DNA of 64,000 bases from Natrinema salinisoli. Its GTDB lineage: Archaea; Halobacteriota; Halobacteria; Halobacteriales; Natrialbaceae. Under the pieces are notes generated by a model. That model ran no database searches and was not told the DNA's origin. It saw only the letters and a list, made by a program, of their open reading frames with translations. The translations under genes and the position numbers were made by a program. The stretch covers positions 1,674,001 through 1,738,000 of the forward strand of contig NZ_CP084469.1 in assembly GCF_020405205.1 (NCBI RefSeq). The letters are read 5' to 3'. Shown piece by piece: positions 61,672 through 64,000 of this stretch. The stretch's first letter is position 1. Every line of letters begins with the position of its first letter.

Positions 61672-62214
61672 ATGACCGCAGTAGATCGCGGCAAGCAGGA
61701 TCGCGTCCTCGATTGGGGCGGTTTCCCTGGCCGCTGGGAGATCACGCGTTCGACAGCGGACACGGACGGCGAACTGTTGGAGATGCGATTCGAGATCGAA
61801 ACCGTCCCGGAAGAAGGCCCGTTCGTCCACACCCATCCACACGCCGAGGAGCGCTACGAAGTGGTTTCAGGTGTGCTGGAAGTGTACGTAGACGGGGACT
61901 GGATCGAGGTAACGGCTGGTGAGCAACACACCGTCCCTCCAGGCACGGCCCATACGTTCAGGAACGCCACCCCCGTCGAGATCGTAAACGTCCACGAGCC
62001 CGCCCTACAGCACGAGGCGTTCTTCCGGCGGTTCCATCAGCTCGTCACGGAGCGGGGTGTGTCGTTGCCTCCGGAGGGATTCAACGACATCCTGCTGTTA
62101 GCGATGCTGACGACGGAACACGAGGAAGACATCTACGCGGTGAGCCCGCCGCATTGGGTCTTCAAGACCCTGACTGTCCTCGGCCGTGTGTTGGGGTACC
62201 GTGTGCCTGACTAA
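61672..62214 (+). CDS. Cupin-domain protein, 180 aa
   Basis: The cupin barrel is evident with 'HTHPHAEERYEVVSGVLEVY' and 'VPPGTAHTFRN', which carry the metal-binding His, Glu and His residues, followed by a helical end. The ATG at 61672 follows GGGGGT; a longer start at 61612 behind GGAGGT is also possible. It may be a dioxygenase-like or sugar-binding enzyme. Within the repeat-flanked segment it lies between the regulator and the cupredoxin. Confidence 0.75.
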   Translation: MTAVDRGKQDRVLDWGGFPGRWEITRSTADTDGELLEMRFEIETVPEEGPFVHTHPHAEERYEVVSGVLEVYVDGDWIEVTAGEQHTVPPGTAHTFRNATPVEIVNVHEPALQHEAFFRRFHQLVTERGVSLPPEGFNDILLLAMLTTEHEEDIYAVSPPHWVFKTLTVLGRVLGYRVPD

Positions 62215-62267
62215 CTGACACCCCAGATAACACCAGTGACTTCCAGTAATACGATTCGAAATCGACA

Positions 62268-63068
62268 ATGACCCGATCACCAGATCATCGAATGGAAAAA
62301 CCGGATGCGTCGACCAGTCAACCGACCAGCCGACGCAGAACCGTTCTCAGAGCTACCGGACTCGGCGCGGCGCTCCCGATACTCGGAGACGTTGCTACGG
62401 CGAAAGAGAACGCTTCTGAACCGCCAAACGAGCGGGATGAAGCCGATACTGCCAGCCCACCGATTATCCACTCCCACTTCGGCTATTCAGGGACGAGTGA
62501 CGACGAGATTCCAAACCGGTTGGAGCCGGACGAGACCATCGACCTCCACGTCGACGAGGACAAAATCGACGATTCGAATCTCCCGGCCCTGACGGTCGAG
62601 TTCGGTGCGTTCCACTTCGACCCCGTGGGGCTTCACGTGGAGCCGGGGGCAATCGTCGAATTCGTATTCAACACTCCGGAGCACACGGCGACGGCGTACC
62701 ATCCGGGTCAAGAACGTCAGCAACGCGTCCCCGACGGCGTTCCGGCGTTCTCATCGACGGTCAACGAGCACCACGGGTTCTGGCTCTATCGCTTCGAGAA
62801 AGAAGGCGTGTATGACCTGTTCTGTGCCCCACATGAATGGGGTGGGATGGGCATGCGAATCGTCGTCGGTGACGATCCGGGTGGTGTCGTGCGGGCTCCT
62901 GGCCGTCCGCCGCTTCCGATGACCGGTGCACTCCTCGGGACGGGACTAGACGGGAACATCGGCCACCCAGACATGGAACCGCAGCACATCATCGACAACG
63001 GGCCGATCTCTGGGCACGACCTGGGTATCGATCTCGAGGTAACGATAACGGCTCCAAGTCCAACCTGA
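62268..63068 (+). CDS. Tat-exported cupredoxin (halocyanin-like), 266 aa
   Basis: A Tat signal ('RRRTVLRATGLGAALPI') precedes a cupredoxin domain with the type-1 copper ligands: His in 'PEHTATAYHP', Cys in 'LFCAPHEWGGMGM', and the following His and Met. It may carry electrons at the outer face of the membrane or sense copper. The ATG at 62268 or 62292 is possible; both leave the signal intact. It is the last gene before the second repeat copy. Confidence 0.85.
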   Translation: MTRSPDHRMEKPDASTSQPTSRRRTVLRATGLGAALPILGDVATAKENASEPPNERDEADTASPPIIHSHFGYSGTSDDEIPNRLEPDETIDLHVDEDKIDDSNLPALTVEFGAFHFDPVGLHVEPGAIVEFVFNTPEHTATAYHPGQERQQRVPDGVPAFSSTVNEHHGFWLYRFEKEGVYDLFCAPHEWGGMGMRIVVGDDPGGVVRAPGRPPLPMTGALLGTGLDGNIGHPDMEPQHIIDNGPISGHDLGIDLEVTITAPSPT

Positions 63069-63200
63069 TATCTAACCTATTTTGACTGCTGCTTTCTGTG
63101 AACGAGTAGAACAGAGTGAACGATACAGTTCCCGTACGCTGTACGCAACGCCTGTCTGCTGAACGATTTCTGTGTTATCGATCGACGAACGAAAGAGCAA

Positions 63201-63293
63201 CTGACGGAAGAAGACTCAGCCACCCGAACAGCAACAGAGGCCCGAAACAGCCGATTTCGGCTACCTGCTCTCCCGCTGCTCGACCTTGTTCAG
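63201..63293 (-). repeat. Direct repeat copy B: 3' end of aroQ with hairpin
   Basis: This copy covers the last eleven codons of the intact aroQ gene and about 60 bases beyond. The hairpin AGCCGA-TT-TCGGCT (63249-63262) directly follows, and includes, the stop codon and looks like a termination signal. See copy A at 60281-60374. Confidence 0.85.
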
Positions 63294-63596
63294 TTCGATC
63301 AACAGCCGAAAGATCGCCTTGACGAGGTTCGCGTCGACATCGAACTGTTCGGCGTTATCGCCCGCTCGCTCCATGACCTGCTGTTCCTGTTTCTCGTCGG
63401 TCGTCGGCAGGCCCTGTTCGTCTTTGACCGCCGCGATCGTGTCCGCGACGTACGTTCGCTGCGCGATCAGTTCGACGATCTCCTGATCGATCGTCCGAAT
63501 CTCCTCGCGCAGTTCGTCGAGGTCCATCTCCTCGGGCGTGCGATCCTCGTCGTCGATTCCGCCGTCCGTCTCCGTGTCCGTTGGCTCTCGAGTCAT
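63261..63596 (-). CDS. aroQ: Chorismate mutase (AroQ type)
   Basis: A helical protein of 111 residues with the AroQ pattern: 'MDLDELREEIRTIDQEIVEL', 'IAQRTYVADTIAAVKDEQG', and 'KQEQQVMERAGDNAEQFDVD', ending 'LNKVEQRESR'. It converts chorismate to prephenate for Phe and Tyr synthesis. The ATG overlaps the shikimate kinase stop by four bases. The N-terminal 20 residues are an acidic haloarchaeal extension. Confidence 0.93.
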   Translation of the reverse strand: MTREPTDTETDGGIDDEDRTPEEMDLDELREEIRTIDQEIVELIAQRTYVADTIAAVKDEQGLPTTDEKQEQQVMERAGDNAEQFDVDANLVKAIFRLLIELNKVEQRESR

Positions 63597-64000
63597 GTCG
63601 TTCGTGTTCCGTCCGTTCGCGTCCCCAGTAATCGTGTCGTTCCGTCGCGCTCGGTCCACCGGGTCTGGACCGCCTCGAGCGAGTCGCGATCCCCGACGGC
63701 GACGTAGCTTGGCCCCGTGCCGGACAGGGAAACACCGGCGACGTCGGGCAAGGCGTCGATCATCGGCCCGGTCGAGAACTCGAGGGCGGCCGCGAAGGCG
63801 AAGCCGTTGACGGTCATCGCCTCGCCGTAGCGGCCGTCGAGCGCGAGTTCTTCGACCAGCCGGGCCATCGGGGCGACGCGTTCGCAGGCCGAGACGTCGG
63901 CGTCGGCGCTGTAAGACTGTTCGGGCGGCGTGTAGACCAGCGCGTGCCAGTCGACTTCCTCGCGGGCGAGCAACGCATCGGCCGTGTTGTCGGTGACCGT
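63593..64000 (-). CDS. aroK: Archaeal shikimate kinase (GHMP type), C-terminal part
   Basis: The frame runs off the window end, and the visible 135 residues show the GHMP-kinase end: 'GVSLSGTGPSYVAVGDRDSL' (phosphate-binding motif 3) and 'ARLVEELALDGRYGEAMTVN'. Shikimate kinase followed by chorismate mutase is the usual haloarchaeal order. It overlaps aroQ by four bases. Confidence 0.88.
   Translation of the reverse strand, partial: TVTDNTADALLAREEVDWHALVYTPPEQSYSADADVSACERVAPMARLVEELALDGRYGEAMTVNGFAFAAALEFSTGPMIDALPDVAGVSLSGTGPSYVAVGDRDSLEAVQTRWTERDGTTRLLGTRTDGTRTT

Overview
The window comes from a halophilic archaeon, most likely of the Natrialbaceae (Natrinema/Haloterrigena-like). The evidence is high GC, very acidic proteins, TATA-box promoters with leaderless or short-leader genes, frequent ATGA gene overlaps, abundant CTCGAG from Leu-Glu codon pairs, an archaeal TFB, PGF-CTERM surface glycoproteins and many small two-CxxC zinc proteins. 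The genus is inferred from style, not from a database match.

Layout. (1) 1-29,600 is accessory DNA that looks like an integrated or decaying plasmid or integrative conjugative element. It holds a hypothetical gene plus a broken paralogue (485-1380) of the intact gene at 6644-7555; a UPF0175/PIN toxin-antitoxin pair with a palindromic operator (1736-2593); a divergent AglB/STT3 oligosaccharyltransferase (2662-5103); a four-gene overlapping operon of unknown function (5946-7555); and a minus-strand operon of seven genes (17537 down to 9003). That operon reads: small VirB2-like membrane protein, secreted membrane-anchored protein, lipoprotein, VirB6/TrbL-like protein, PrgI/VirB4-N-like protein, VirB4-type ATPase, primase-polymerase. 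After it come SWIM and zinc-ribbon proteins, a VapB orphaned by an IS200/IS605 scar, a wHTH/partner pair, an ArdC-like antirestriction metalloprotein, an OB-fold (RPA-like) protein, an intergenic hairpin cluster, and a 1281-residue VirD4/HerA-type ATPase with extra C-terminal domains (24968-28813). Together these read as an archaeal type IV secretion (conjugation-like) module. No relaxase or integrase was recognised.

(2) 29,627-46,200 is core chromosome: UppP, GlmS and a GlmU-like nucleotidyltransferase, MoaC, Nnr, acylphosphatase, a beta-lactamase-fold RNA exonuclease, an OGG/AlkA-type glycosylase, DUF555, UPF0058, TFB, DUF357, and a surface protein with five repeats.

(3) 46,472-60,190 holds a glutaredoxin-thioredoxin reductase fusion, a probable S-layer glycoprotein with a GSSDD minisatellite, a TetR regulator divergent from a CARDB-type protein plus RND exporter, and an FAD oxidase/small membrane protein/TauE exporter operon.

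(4) 60,281-63,293 is a small three-gene segment (zinc-containing HTH regulator, cupin, cupredoxin) bounded by about 94-bp direct repeats derived from the 3' end of the chorismate mutase gene. The real aroQ and the start of a GHMP shikimate kinase close the window.

The most unusual material is the T4SS-like operon with its distant coupling ATPase, the aroQ-end repeats flanking an island, and the IS200/IS605 scar that removed a VapC toxin.
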